A stretch of 64,000 nt of DNA from Pseudomicrostroma phylloplanum (taxonomy: Eukaryota > Basidiomycota > Exobasidiomycetes > Microstromatales). Shown piece after piece: positions 44,506 through 54,345 of the stretch. The translations under genes and the position numbers were made by a program. The notes beneath the pieces are model-generated. The model saw only the letters and a program-made list of their open reading frames with translations. It was not told where the DNA came from and did no database searches. The stretch is from NCBI GenBank assembly GCA_039545275.1, contig BCHS01000016.1, forward strand, positions 391,604 to 455,603, read 5' to 3'. Numbering within the stretch: position 1 is the first letter of the stretch; every line of letters starts with the position of its first letter.

Positions 44506-45250
44506 ACGAAAGGAGTGAGTACAGTATCACCAGAAAAGCGTGCCCAATTGTGATTCTACACCTCGACGATTTGAGGCTGCACCCTCCTGGCAACTCATTT
44601 GTCATCTTCTCTGGCGGTACTGTACTACAGGAACCGCAGAACCACACGCTCATGACAGCTGAAGCAATCGTGACTGGCTGAAAAATCCTGTTTCATGGAT
44701 CAGCTAGCGTCCTCTCGTTACAGTACAGTATCACGAATGATCATACAGTATGGCGAAACGTTCGTCGTGAAGCGTAGAGTGTGATGGCGGCTTGTGCTCG
44801 CACGAAATATCCGCCGCTGTGGTATGTGCCGCCGCGTCTTTCACATGATTGGCGCAACCTTTAGTAATCCTATGACAACTATGGGACCAGCAGTCGTGAA
44901 GAAAACGATTTCGGGCTTCGAGCCGGCAGTCAAGCAGAGAGAGAATACACAAAGCAATGAGAAGATGCTGAGCATTGATGGAGCGGTGTAGAGCGCCGTC
45001 ATTGTAGCTCGTCGACGCAGACGAAGAGGAGAAAAGTGAACAGCCGTACAAGCCAGGGCGTGCTTGTGCGATTCGCGGTCGTGTCCCGGCTCGACTTTTT
45101 ATGAGTGTGATCACGGCGCTACGGGCATTGCTTCTTGTTCCTTATACCCGCCGAGTCTCACACGGGCTGGCAGTACACCTTGGTGTAGGAGTTGAGTAGG
45201 CAAGTTGGGGCTGCGCGATTGGGGAAGGCAGCCGTAGTACTTCTCGCACT

Positions 45251-47293
45251 CTACACAGACGGAAGCCTTCCGGTACCTCGTACCCAAGCCGGCTTACCCC
45301 TTTTGACCGTCGCCACGATGCGGATGTCTCGCAGGTCCTGTTTGTCATTGAGGATATTGCCGGAAGTCAAGATCCAATCGGCCCACTTTCCTGACTCCAG
45401 GGTTCCCAAGACGTGCTCCTGGAATTGTCCGAAGGGAGGAGCAGAAGTGTATGCCCTGAGGGCTTCGAGTCTCGTCAAGGTCTCGGCTCTGGTGCCCGCA
45501 GTCGGCGATGTGCGAGAGGTAGCGGCACGTATCCCAGCAAGCACTGAAGGAGACTCCACCGGGAAGTCGCTTCCGAAAAGAAGATGTGAGCCAGACTGCA
45601 GGAGCGATCTCCACGGAAAAGCATTGGCGAGCCTAGATGTTCCCAATCTTGATGGAAGGTAGTGCTCGTCCGAAGCATACTGACTGGGCTGCATTGAAGC
45701 AATGATTGAGAGGGGACCCTGTGTCTGCTCAAACGGCGAAGTCGAAGACTTGAAGCGGTTGAAGTCTTGCTCTCTCAAGATCTGTGCGTGCTCAATTCGG
45801 GCTCGGTGATCACGTTTTCCTTCACTTGCGAGGGGCACGAGGACTTCTTCGTAGGCGTCGAGGACGAGAGCATTCGCCCTGTCGCCAATCGCATGTGTCG
45901 CAATCTGATAGCCCCTCTCGGCCCAGTAGCTGACAATGGCGGGTATAGCTGATTCGTTCATGGTAAGGGAGCCTTTCTCCGTCGGTCGGTCGGTATAGGG
46001 CTCGAAGAGGGCTGCTCCCCAGGAGCCAAGTGCGCCGTCGGCAAAGAGCTTGACGGTCCGCAGGGTGAGATCGGACGTGGCATTTTCATTCAAGAGCAGC
46101 GCCCTAGAGCCGCAAGTGGCCAAAGCAGCTGTCAGAGATTGCAAGCACTCTGCATCGTCGATGATCTGACTGCTCTCACACGACAGAAAGGCATATGTCC
46201 TGACGCCAAGATCTGCTTTGGCTTTGACGGTGGCGGCGTAGAAGGCGATGTCATCGATAGATGCGGCCGCATCGCCAACTCCAGTGATGCCTTCGCTGAG
46301 CAAAAGGTCCACAGCCTGTTCTAGGAACTCTCTGCGGTCGTCGTCTGTCCAGCGCGGGATGACTTCCAGCGCAAATCTCATGGCGTGGTCCACCAGAACC
46401 CCGCTAGGTTGGCCATCTGGATCGAGGACGATGGAGCCACCCGGTACAGCACCCACACCCACTGGCATCTTGCCGTTGGCAACGACGGCCTGTAGAGCAG
46501 CGGGGGAAAGCCAGAGGGCGTGAAAGTCGACGCGCTTGAGTGAGAATTTGCGCTCACGGAGGATGGCAGAGGGTCCCACCATATCCTCTGCCGTCGGAAA
46601 TCTGTCCTTGTCTGCCCAGTCTGCCCATCGAGTATGGTCCCAGCCCCCGCCTTGGACCCAAACCGCCTCGCCCAGATCGGGATGCGAGTCCAAGAAGGCC
46701 TCTAGTCGGTCTCGACATTCGCTGAGGGACTCGGCGCCGGTAAGATCAACGGAAAGAAGTGAGTGGCCTAAGTCGAGCAGATGTCCATGAGCGTCGGTGA
46801 ACGCCGGCAGCAGTGTGTGCCCATCTGGCATTTCGTAAGCCGTACAGCCTTCAGAAAGGCGGCAAGCAGGAGTTAGTGCCAGGCGCGTACCGCTGGAGGC
46901 CACTTGGCCCGACTTGACGAGAAGACACTCGACCTCTCCGGGCGAATGTGCCTGTGAAGTGGCGAGCGTATAGATGTGCGAAGCTTGTGGTTGCTGAGAC
47001 AGCAATGCTCGGACACGTGTCCACGACGCAAGATACTGGCTCCACTGAGAAGCTACAGGCTGGGTCTGGGCGTTGGCGCATATGAGATACTCTTCGCCGA
47101 GGGAGCGAACCAGATGGGCCACATCAATGTCCCGGTGCTCCGGCCCCTGCTTCTGAGTGACCACTGCGATCGAACCCACCAATAACGACAGTACCAGCAG
47201 GATAAGCCAGCGCGGTCTGTATGACTCAGATGGTACTCGTGCTTTGCGTGTGCCAGCCTGCGGCACAGAAGGGCCACCAACTGTGACGTTCAT
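45251..47293 (-). CDS. Membrane-anchored amidohydrolase family 3 protein
   Basis: One exon, 680 residues from MNVTVGGPSVPQ. The frame extends to another ATG at 47485, adding 64 residues. I chose the internal start because it puts a transmembrane anchor (WLILLVLSLLVGSIAVV) near the N-terminus. The catalytic domain fits the Amidohydro_3 (YtcJ-like) metal-dependent hydrolases: TLLPAFTDAHGHLLDLG (metal-binding HxH-type), LRTVKLFADGALGSWGAALF (conserved Lys and DGALGS), QIATHAIGDRANALVLDAYE (HAIGD), RARIEHAQIL (EHAQ), ASMQPSQYASDEHYL and LFGSDFPVESPSVLAGI (GSDxPV). The domain order and length fit the family. The substrate is unknown. A type II membrane orientation, with the enzyme in the lumen or outside, is inferred. 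It is divergent from CCT7. Confidence 0.9.
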   Translation of the reverse strand: MNVTVGGPSVPQAGTRKARVPSESYRPRWLILLVLSLLVGSIAVVTQKQGPEHRDIDVAHLVRSLGEEYLICANAQTQPVASQWSQYLASWTRVRALLSQQPQASHIYTLATSQAHSPGEVECLLVKSGQVASSGTRLALTPACRLSEGCTAYEMPDGHTLLPAFTDAHGHLLDLGHSLLSVDLTGAESLSECRDRLEAFLDSHPDLGEAVWVQGGGWDHTRWADWADKDRFPTAEDMVGPSAILRERKFSLKRVDFHALWLSPAALQAVVANGKMPVGVGAVPGGSIVLDPDGQPSGVLVDHAMRFALEVIPRWTDDDRREFLEQAVDLLLSEGITGVGDAAASIDDIAFYAATVKAKADLGVRTYAFLSCESSQIIDDAECLQSLTAALATCGSRALLLNENATSDLTLRTVKLFADGALGSWGAALFEPYTDRPTEKGSLTMNESAIPAIVSYWAERGYQIATHAIGDRANALVLDAYEEVLVPLASEGKRDHRARIEHAQILREQDFNRFKSSTSPFEQTQGPLSIIASMQPSQYASDEHYLPSRLGTSRLANAFPWRSLLQSGSHLLFGSDFPVESPSVLAGIRAATSRTSPTAGTRAETLTRLEALRAYTSAPPFGQFQEHVLGTLESGKWADWILTSGNILNDKQDLRDIRIVATVKRGKPAWVRGTGRLPSV

Positions 47294-47631
47294 TGTGGGC
47301 TGTGGCTGTAGCTGTCTATGCAGGCTGTCAAGGCTCGGTAGGTGGGTCCGCTTCGAGGGTGGCCTGAGCGCCGGGCTCGCACGCGGCTCCGAGATTCGGG
47401 AGACCAGAGGCGATGCAGGTGGAAGGAAGATCTTCGTCCCAGACGCGAGGCGGGCGAGAGCGACACTTTTCCAATGCTCACCCACCTGACCATCTCATCC
47501 CATCTCCCCTTTCACGCCGCCGACGTCCTCCTGCATTCCTCCTTTTACTTGTCGGCGATACCCATACAATCTCACACCTTCCCCTCCGAAGTACTTCACA
47601 AGACAGGCAGCTCGGCTTATAGCAGCTCAGC
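47294..47631. promoter_or_regulatory. Divergent region amidohydrolase / CCT7
   Basis: 338 bases between the chosen start codons, with pyrimidine-rich sequence near 47510-47590 ahead of CCT7. If the amidohydrolase starts at 47485, only 146 bases remain. Confidence 0.4.
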
Positions 47632-49314
47632 ATGGCTAACTCGCGACTAGGGATGATGGGGGCCCCGGTCATCGTCCTCAAGGAAGGCACAGATCAATCA
47701 CAGGGCACGCCCCAGCTGTTGAGCAACATCGGCGCTTGCATGAGCATCGTAACATGTGTTGCATCCACACTTGGTCCCAGGGGAATGGACAAGCTCATCG
47801 TTAATGGCCGCCGCGAAGCCACAATCTCCAACGACGGGGCCACTATCCTCAAGCTGCTGGAGATTGTGCACCCAGCTGCAAAGACACTCGTGGACATCGC
47901 AAGGGCCCAGGACGCAGAGGTCGGAGATGGTACGACGTCTGTGGTGCTCTTGGCTGGCGAGATGCTCAAGGAGTGTAAGGCCTTCATCGAGGAAGGAGTC
48001 AGCCCCCACACCATCATCAAGGGCTACCGCAAGGCCGCCCTGCTCGCTACACAGAAGATTCGAGAGCTGGCCGTGACCATTGACAAGAGCGACAAGGCAG
48101 CCTTCCGAGAATTGCTCATCAAGTGTGCTGGAACATCAATGTCCTCGAAGCTGATCGTGTCACAGCGCCCCTTCTTTGCGGAGATGGTGGTCAACGCAGT
48201 GACCATGCTCGATGCAGAAGACCTTGATGAGTCCTTGATTGGCGTAAAGAAGATTCCTGGAGGAGGAATGCAAGACTCTATGCTGGTGCGTGGGGTCGCC
48301 TTCAAGAAGACTTTCGCATACGCAGGCTTCGAACAGCAGCCCAAGAGCTTCACAGATCCAAAGATCCTCTGCTTGAACGTCGAACTGGAGCTGAAGGCCG
48401 AGAAGGACAATGCTGAAGTGAGGATAGATGCCGTGTCGGAATACCAGGCCATCGTTGATGCAGAGTGGCAAATCATCTACAGCAAGCTGGAAGCAATTGT
48501 CAAGACCGGCGCCAAGGTGGTGCTCTCAAAGCTGCCGATCGGAGATCTTGCCACACAGTACTTTGCAGATCGCGACATCTTTTGTGCTGGAAGAGTGCCT
48601 GCCGACGATATGAAGCGGGTCATTCAGGCTGTTGGCGGTCAAGTACAGTCTACCACCTCGGATATCTCGCCTCACCACCTCGGATCTTGCGGGCGATTCG
48701 AGGAGAAGCAGATCGGAGGAGAACGGTTCAACTTGTTTGAAGACTGCAAAGCCGCCAAGACTTGCACGTTGATCTTGCGCGGTGGGGCTGAGCAGTTCAT
48801 TGCCGAAGTGGAGCGGTCTCTGCACGATGCGATCATGATCGTCAAGAGGGCCATCAAGAACAACGCAGTCGTAGCTGGCGGCGGAGCCATCGAGATGGAG
48901 CTCTCGCGCTACTTGCGAGAGTATGCCCGTGACATCAAGGGCAAGCAGCAACTCATCATCTCTGCTTTTGCCAAGTCACTCGAGTGTATCCCACGCCAGC
49001 TAGCGGACAATGCTGGTTTCGACGCCACCGACCTGCTGAACAAGCTTCGTATGACACACGCGCAGGGACACAAGTGGGATGGCATCGACATCGATTCGGA
49101 GGACGTGAGAGACAACATGGAGCAGTTCGTCTGGGAGCCCGCTCTCATCAAGATCAATGCTATTGGAAGTGCGGCAGAAGCAGCTTGCCTCATCCTTAGC
49201 GTAGACGAGACGATCAAGAATGAGCAGAGTGACATGGGTGGAGGACCAGGGCCAAAGATGCCACCAGGAGCGGCAGGGAAGGCGCTGAAGCAGAGAGGCA
49301 TGCCAAGGAGGTGA
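47632..49314 (+). CDS. CCT7: T-complex protein 1 subunit eta (CCT7)
   Basis: One exon, 560 residues. CCT7 is one of eight subunits of the TRiC/CCT chaperonin that folds actin, tubulin and WD proteins in the cytosol. Group II chaperonin motifs are intact: [50 protein letters not shown] (ATP-binding GDGTT), [16 protein letters not shown] and [14 protein letters not shown]. The eta assignment follows from [20 protein letters not shown] at the start, [26 protein letters not shown] and [20 protein letters not shown]. The extra N-terminal [11 protein letters not shown] and C-terminal Gly/Pro/Arg tail are minor. It converges with SEC12 (149 bases between stops). Confidence 0.97.
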   Translation: MANSRLGMMGAPVIVLKEGTDQSQGTPQLLSNIGACMSIVTCVASTLGPRGMDKLIVNGRREATISNDGATILKLLEIVHPAAKTLVDIARAQDAEVGDGTTSVVLLAGEMLKECKAFIEEGVSPHTIIKGYRKAALLATQKIRELAVTIDKSDKAAFRELLIKCAGTSMSSKLIVSQRPFFAEMVVNAVTMLDAEDLDESLIGVKKIPGGGMQDSMLVRGVAFKKTFAYAGFEQQPKSFTDPKILCLNVELELKAEKDNAEVRIDAVSEYQAIVDAEWQIIYSKLEAIVKTGAKVVLSKLPIGDLATQYFADRDIFCAGRVPADDMKRVIQAVGGQVQSTTSDISPHHLGSCGRFEEKQIGGERFNLFEDCKAAKTCTLILRGGAEQFIAEVERSLHDAIMIVKRAIKNNAVVAGGGAIEMELSRYLREYARDIKGKQQLIISAFAKSLECIPRQLADNAGFDATDLLNKLRMTHAQGHKWDGIDIDSEDVRDNMEQFVWEPALIKINAIGSAAEAACLILSVDETIKNEQSDMGGGPGPKMPPGAAGKALKQRGMPRR

Positions 49315-49463
49315 GGCCTGTGGACATATCAGATGTATGCAGTAGTGTCGCTCGGTCATAGCGCACAGCGTGTGCGACCTTGTATAGACGATGACATCAA
49401 TGACATTGAGGTGGCATTGCATAACAGCACGTCTTGTCCCAGCTCCATCTGACATCGCCCGGA

Positions 49464-51327
49464 TCACAGCAGCTTTTTTTGCACATACACGGACAGCAGA
49501 AGAATCAGCAGCGTGAGGGAAACGACAATCAAGAGGTTGAACTGATTGGAGCCTGGGGGGCCGCGAAGTGCAGAGTCAGCAAAAGTAACGTGCGGCAGGA
49601 ACACCCGGAAGAACTCACCGGTTAGTAGACTCGTCAGTGCTCCAGCGGTTGCCGCATCGGCTGGTACGCGGATCAGCCTTAGCGATCCATCTGCCGAACA
49701 CGACGCCAGCCACGAGCTTTCGTGGATGGGACCGGCCTTGACCTCTTCTGTCTTGCTTTTCTCAGTTGTCACTTCTGTCTGCCCGGGAGCCTCCGGTGCG
49801 GGACTCCAGGAGATACCTGTGGCCGGAAAAGCGTGGCTCTCGAGGACTCGCATCCTCACTCGCAACGTGCTAGCGTCTACCACTCCAACGCTTAGATCCG
49901 AGCTGCCGTACGCCAGCAGTTTGCCAGAGGGTGAGATGTTGAATGTCGTCACTGGCTTTTCGGATAGCTGTCTCGTCTGAGTCATATTGAGATCGGGGAG
50001 AGACCAAGAGGTCAAGAAGCTGTGGAATGGCAGCAAGCTAGACGAAAATCAGCAGGATGTGCGAGAAGTCATTGTTCGCTGGTCTCATCACGCACCTTTT
50101 CCTCTTACTCCTCTTGCCCTTCCCACCGCCCGTTGATGCTTTGGCATTGACCACGGTCAGTAGTGTTGTACTCTCTTCTCGCTCTTCCAGCGGCTTACTG
50201 CTTATGCTCGTCTTGCCAAAGCGCACAGCTCGGAACTCGCAGCCCCCTTCACCACCCAATGCAGGGTTCTGGATGGTGTGCCAGACGGGCGGCGATCCGA
50301 GCGACCTGGCAGCGTCCTGAGCTGCTTTGGTCCCCTCGACGTCTGCTTGAGACGACTTGGGTCCCAGGCCCAGCGAGGCGTTGATGGCGAGTGTGGCCTC
50401 GGTCTTGCTGATCGCAACGTCCTCGCTGGGATTGGCAGTATCATCGACTGGGGCAGGGTAGGTGCCAAAGATCTTGAGCCTCTTTCCGCTGCACACGACG
50501 AGCTGACCGCCAGCCTGCGAGAAGTCAGCGTCCATGATTTCCTCTCCGTCAAAGTCGAGCGTCGGATTAAAGGACTTCTGTAGGGAAGGGAAGTCGTGCA
50601 CGGCATAGGATCCCTCGGTGGATGCTGCGACGAGCTGCGAGGAAGAGGGAGAGAAGGAGAGGAGACGCAGATACGAGTCCGAAGCATCTTGGAGGTGTAG
50701 AGAAGGCGCAGACGCTTGCGGGGTGAGTGTAACTCTGTGCGGGAGAGCGACGAGAAGGGCAAGGAGGGCATTGTTGAGCTGACTGGCGACGCCTCTACTG
50801 TGGATGGGCATTTTGTAGTTGGCCGCTGCTCACGTTGGCTGTCCACCTTTTTCGCCGGGCTGGATCTCGTAGCGGAACATCCTCAGCATCCGATTCTTGC
50901 CATCGAGTACCTGTGGGCCTACTTCATTGATACCCAGTACGATGGTCTTGGTCTTGCTTGCGTCCACTGCCATACACATGGGGGCGTCTTCATCGCTGGA
51001 CAGCTTCACCTCTGCCAGCACAGACACATCCGACGATGAGCGAGCACTTGCAGGGACATAGAGAGCGCGCTGGCAAAAGAAGGAAGTGAACGGACAAAGC
51101 AGACGCCGTCAGTGGCCATGCTGAGGCACTCAGTCACCACGTCGCAGCGTCCAAGGCGCTCCTCGAGCTCTCCTGGCCCTCCCGGTCTGCTATCTCACCA
51201 GCCAGTTTCCGACGCCGGTCTTGCTCTTGCCTCCGCCTCCTGCGTAGACGAGTACGTCGGGTGCGATCCAGTCTATACAGTAGACTGGCACGCTGGTGCC
51301 GATGGGGAAGTGAAGTGGGATGGTCAT
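49464..51327 (-). CDS. SEC12: Sar1 guanine-nucleotide exchange factor Sec12
   Basis: Model: complement(join(49464..49552, 49619..50037, 50096..50782, 50834..51069, 51199..51327)), 519 residues. Sec12 (PREB in animals) is an ER WD40 protein that activates Sar1 to start COPII budding. Exon 1 holds the conserved start VYCIDWIAPDVLVYAGGGGKSKTG, given in part (YAGGGG), which includes the potassium-binding-loop region of the family. Later blades show YLRLLSFSPSSSQLVAASTE, FNISPSGKLLAYGSSDLSVG and SSWLASCSADGSLRL. The single membrane helix is NLLIVVSLTLLILLLSVYV, leaving only a five-residue lumenal tail (QKKLL). The last intron (49553-49618) is 66 bases with no stop, so retention would only insert 22 residues; donor GTGAGT, branch GCTGAC and acceptor CCCCCCAG argue for splicing. 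Head-to-head with NAF1. Confidence 0.87.
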
Positions 51328-51611
51328 CGATGCTCCCTGGGTAGGATGGTAGTGCGCCAGTCGGTGAGGCGTGAAAGCGGTAGAGAGAGATGGCGCCGGC
51401 GTAGGACCCCCCCGCCCTTGGTGGTGCAGCCAAGGCGCGTGTGATTGACGTGTGGAGAAGCGGAAGCGGAGCAAAGCGAGGCGGCAAAATTTCAGATTGG
51501 GTGGCAGAAGATCAGACTCAAAGGCACAGACCCGGTAGTCGACTCCTTGGCCCACCACCCATCCTCACCTCACCCACTCGCCTCCTATCAGTCCCATCCC
51601 TGTATCACTGG
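51328..51611. promoter_or_regulatory. Shared SEC12/NAF1 promoter region
   Basis: The 284 bases between divergent ATGs carry both promoters. The NAF1 frame is open through 51441-51611 without an ATG; this seems to be a non-coding leader. Confidence 0.4.
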
Positions 51612-53981
51612 ATGAGCTACCCGGCGACGGATCCAGCTCATGCTGTTCCGGCCAATGAAGATGCTGAGCATACATCACTTGCTCCGTCTCCCACCCCTGA
51701 AGTAGCCACTAACCACGATGGACTGGACAGTGCGGCGGATGACCACCTCGTGAGCGCAGATACGACAACGAATGCCAGCCAGGCGTCGGAAGCGAGCTCG
51801 GCTGCGAAAGATACGCAGCTAGTAGGGGATGCGACGATGCCGCGATCCATCGGCAGTGCCGACTCGAGCTCAGATGACACTGTTGGAGGCGGCACCGAGG
51901 AGGACCTCACATCCTTGGCGCAAGAAGGTGACGTCAATGCCGGCGGACCTTCTGCGGCATCGGTAGACTCAGATTTGGCGATAGTAGGAGCCTTTTCGGC
52001 AGATGAAGTGCAGGACTCCACTCTCGAAGCGCTCCGGACCAGGATCATTGAGACGAGAGGTGCGAGGGCGCAGCTTCCAGCTGGATGGGAGGAAGAGGGA
52101 GCCATGCCTGCAATGCCAGACGCAAACAACGACAAAGGCAACCAGGACGCATCCTCCTCATCTTCAGACTCAGACTCGGACTCTTCCTCTAGCAGTGATG
52201 ACTCGTCAGAAGACGATCAGGAGCGGGTCACAATGGTCTCAGACTACGACTCGGACGATTCATCGCCGGCCAAGAAGGGCTCCGGTGATGGACCTCGAGG
52301 TCCCATGACCAAGAGTGAGCTCCCGCCTTCGAGAGCAGCAGAAATGTTCGGCAAGCTGCCCTTCGACGAGGTTCCGGAGGGCAGTAGGCAGGACCTGAAG
52401 CCACTGGGCAAAGTTCACGGCAATGTGCAAGAAGTGCTTGTCATCGCTCAGGCGGAAGAAATCCAGCGAGGCAACGGCAGCACTCCCAACTCACGCCTCC
52501 CTCCCGGAGTACGTATCATCGGTGGGGCGAGCAACGAGCGTCAAGGGCCCATCCTCGATGCTGGGTCCCTGGTCTGTACTCAAGAGGGCAAAGTCATTGG
52601 CTTCATCTTCGAGACTTTCGGGTCTCTATTGTCGCCGCTCTACTCGGTCCTGCTCCCTACAGCTGCGATTGCCGCTTCCTACAAGACCGGACAAGACATT
52701 CTCTTCCTTCCGTCTCATTCTACAGTTCTCCGCCCTGCTGAGCTGAGAGCAAGCCAAGGAAAGGCATCGGATGCCTCCAATGTCAACGACGAAGAGGCTG
52801 GCGTCGAGGAAATGGACTTCAGTGATGACGAAGAGGAAGCAGAGTATAAGAGAAAGCTCAAAGCCAGCAAGAAGAGGCTCAACGCCCGTGGGCCTGGTGG
52901 AAGTGTAGAGGACGGCTTCACCGACGGCATCGGTCGCGGCGGCAAGGGAGGCAGGGGATCGGACAGAGGACGAGGAAGAGGGAGAGGGGGTGCCAGAGGT
53001 CGAGGCGAAAGGGGCGCAGACTTCGGCTCAACACAGCAAGGAGGGCCATCGGCCCCATTTCCCTTGCCACAGCGACCCAACTGGCAGCTGGACGATCCTG
53101 ACCCAAGCTCCGCTACAACATTGTCTTACGACGAGCCCTCGAGCAGTACAAGTATGAGCAGCCGAAGCAAGCCCGGTCCATACGAATCGGGAATGTTCAC
53201 CCCTCCTAAGTCGGCTGGCTTACCTGCAATCCCTAGAGCTGCAGCAGAAATGGCTGATCAGAGCTCGTCTGAGGCCCCGACTGCCGTCTCAAGTGCTCGC
53301 ACTGTGCATCCCCTACCGGCGATGCCCTCCCCCGCACCACCGGTGTCAGCGTCCCACACCCCTCTGAGCTCTGCGATGAATGTTGCTTCTGGACCGGTGC
53401 CCACACTGCTTTCCTCACAGTCGCAGCCCAAGGGGGCATCGTCCGTCGCAGAGGATCCACCGATCGCGAGCTCTCCGGCTTTTGCTGCAGGCCCGCCACC
53501 GGGTGCCCATATCAATCCTCTCTTTGCTCATCAGTGGGCTCCTCAACATTATCAGCAGCCACAACATATCGCGCGACCGTCGCACTACGCCGCAGGCCAC
53601 CAGCAATACTTACCATCGCAACAGCAGTATGCGCAGCAAGGCTGGAACGGCTACCAGTACAACTATCAAGGAGGGCAAACAAGCGGATACCAGTACCCAC
53701 AATATCAACAAGCCGCGCCGTACGGCGGCCAGCAGGCACACCAGTCACCATACTGGTCGCAACAACAACAAGCTCCTCAGCAGTATGGCCCTTCGACACC
53801 GTACGACCAGCAACGGTCACCTTACGCAAATGGCTCGGGGCAGACCCAAGGACAGGGTCAACAGCCACAGTCCTGGCTGCCGCAACAGTATCAAGGTGGA
53901 CAGCACCCATCCGATGGCGTTGGGGGCACAGGAAATGGCTCGTATGATCCAAGCCAGGGAAAGATGGACTTTAGCAAGTAG
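51612..53981 (+). CDS. NAF1: H/ACA RNP assembly factor Naf1
   Basis: One exon of 789 residues. Naf1 is needed in the nucleus for assembly of box H/ACA RNPs and is replaced by Gar1 in mature particles. The N-terminal third is acidic and Ser-rich (SSSSDSDSDSSSSSDDSSED and similar). The Gar1/Naf1 core follows at roughly residues 260-380: LKPLGKVHGNVQEVLVIAQA, LDAGSLVCTQEGKVIGFIFE, TFGSLLSPLYSVLL. It ends with an acidic DFSDDEEEAEYKRKLKASKK segment, an RG-rich stretch (RGRGRGRGGARGRGER) and a long Gln/Tyr/Pro-rich tail, giving the usual Naf1 layout with an expanded disordered C-terminus. ATG at 51612 is the first in frame with a good leader. Confidence 0.92.
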   Translation: MSYPATDPAHAVPANEDAEHTSLAPSPTPEVATNHDGLDSAADDHLVSADTTTNASQASEASSAAKDTQLVGDATMPRSIGSADSSSDDTVGGGTEEDLTSLAQEGDVNAGGPSAASVDSDLAIVGAFSADEVQDSTLEALRTRIIETRGARAQLPAGWEEEGAMPAMPDANNDKGNQDASSSSSDSDSDSSSSSDDSSEDDQERVTMVSDYDSDDSSPAKKGSGDGPRGPMTKSELPPSRAAEMFGKLPFDEVPEGSRQDLKPLGKVHGNVQEVLVIAQAEEIQRGNGSTPNSRLPPGVRIIGGASNERQGPILDAGSLVCTQEGKVIGFIFETFGSLLSPLYSVLLPTAAIAASYKTGQDILFLPSHSTVLRPAELRASQGKASDASNVNDEEAGVEEMDFSDDEEEAEYKRKLKASKKRLNARGPGGSVEDGFTDGIGRGGKGGRGSDRGRGRGRGGARGRGERGADFGSTQQGGPSAPFPLPQRPNWQLDDPDPSSATTLSYDEPSSSTSMSSRSKPGPYESGMFTPPKSAGLPAIPRAAAEMADQSSSEAPTAVSSARTVHPLPAMPSPAPPVSASHTPLSSAMNVASGPVPTLLSSQSQPKGASSVAEDPPIASSPAFAAGPPPGAHINPLFAHQWAPQHYQQPQHIARPSHYAAGHQQYLPSQQQYAQQGWNGYQYNYQGGQTSGYQYPQYQQAAPYGGQQAHQSPYWSQQQQAPQQYGPSTPYDQQRSPYANGSGQTQGQGQQPQSWLPQQYQGGQHPSDGVGGTGNGSYDPSQGKMDFSK

Positions 53982-54345
53982 GAGCTGTAGAGATGCCCTT
54001 GCACGGACGTACTGGCATCGTGGTCGGCAGCAAGTCGTGTCGTAGACGCCCCAGGTGTATCATCGCGATCAGTGGTCTCGTGATTGGCTCGCTGGGTAGA
54101 TCATATGAGCGTGTATCCGAGCAATCTCAGATGGCCTACCTAGTTTTTGCCTATCACATGTCGTCCCAGTCTGAGGAACATGTTGTGCCTCCTCATCCGC
54201 TGTGCGACAGAACCATGCTGAGCGACGCGTCTCTCTCTTGCCCGGTGGTAATCTTCCGGCCGTGAGGGGGTTGACTTTCGTTACTGGTGCATGTCTCATC
54301 ACTGTGTCGCTAGGAACGGGCGCAGTCGCTGGCAAACGCACCCGG
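53982..54345. other. Spacer between NAF1 and the interrupted ORF
   Basis: 364 bases without a supported gene; contains the NAF1 3' UTR. The following ORF is open upstream to 54202 but only from a non-ATG codon. Confidence 0.35.

Larger units (their letters stand above)
40242..45250. other. Gene-poor repeat island
   Basis: About 5 kb with no supported gene between the beta-adaptin and amidohydrolase stops. The part from about 41.9 to 44.8 kb is rich in ACTGTA/TACAGT strings and contains a degenerate three-copy repeat and a short direct repeat (listed separately). ORFs are short, overlap on both strands and lack conserved domains. It looks like decayed mobile-element or island DNA. The part 40.2-41.9 kb shows nothing I can name. 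Confidence 0.6.

Noticed and set aside
42171..44800. CRISPR-like or satellite array made of the TACAGTAC motif
   Set aside because: Spacing is irregular, the motif is very short and there are no uniform spacers. A eukaryotic context also argues against CRISPR.
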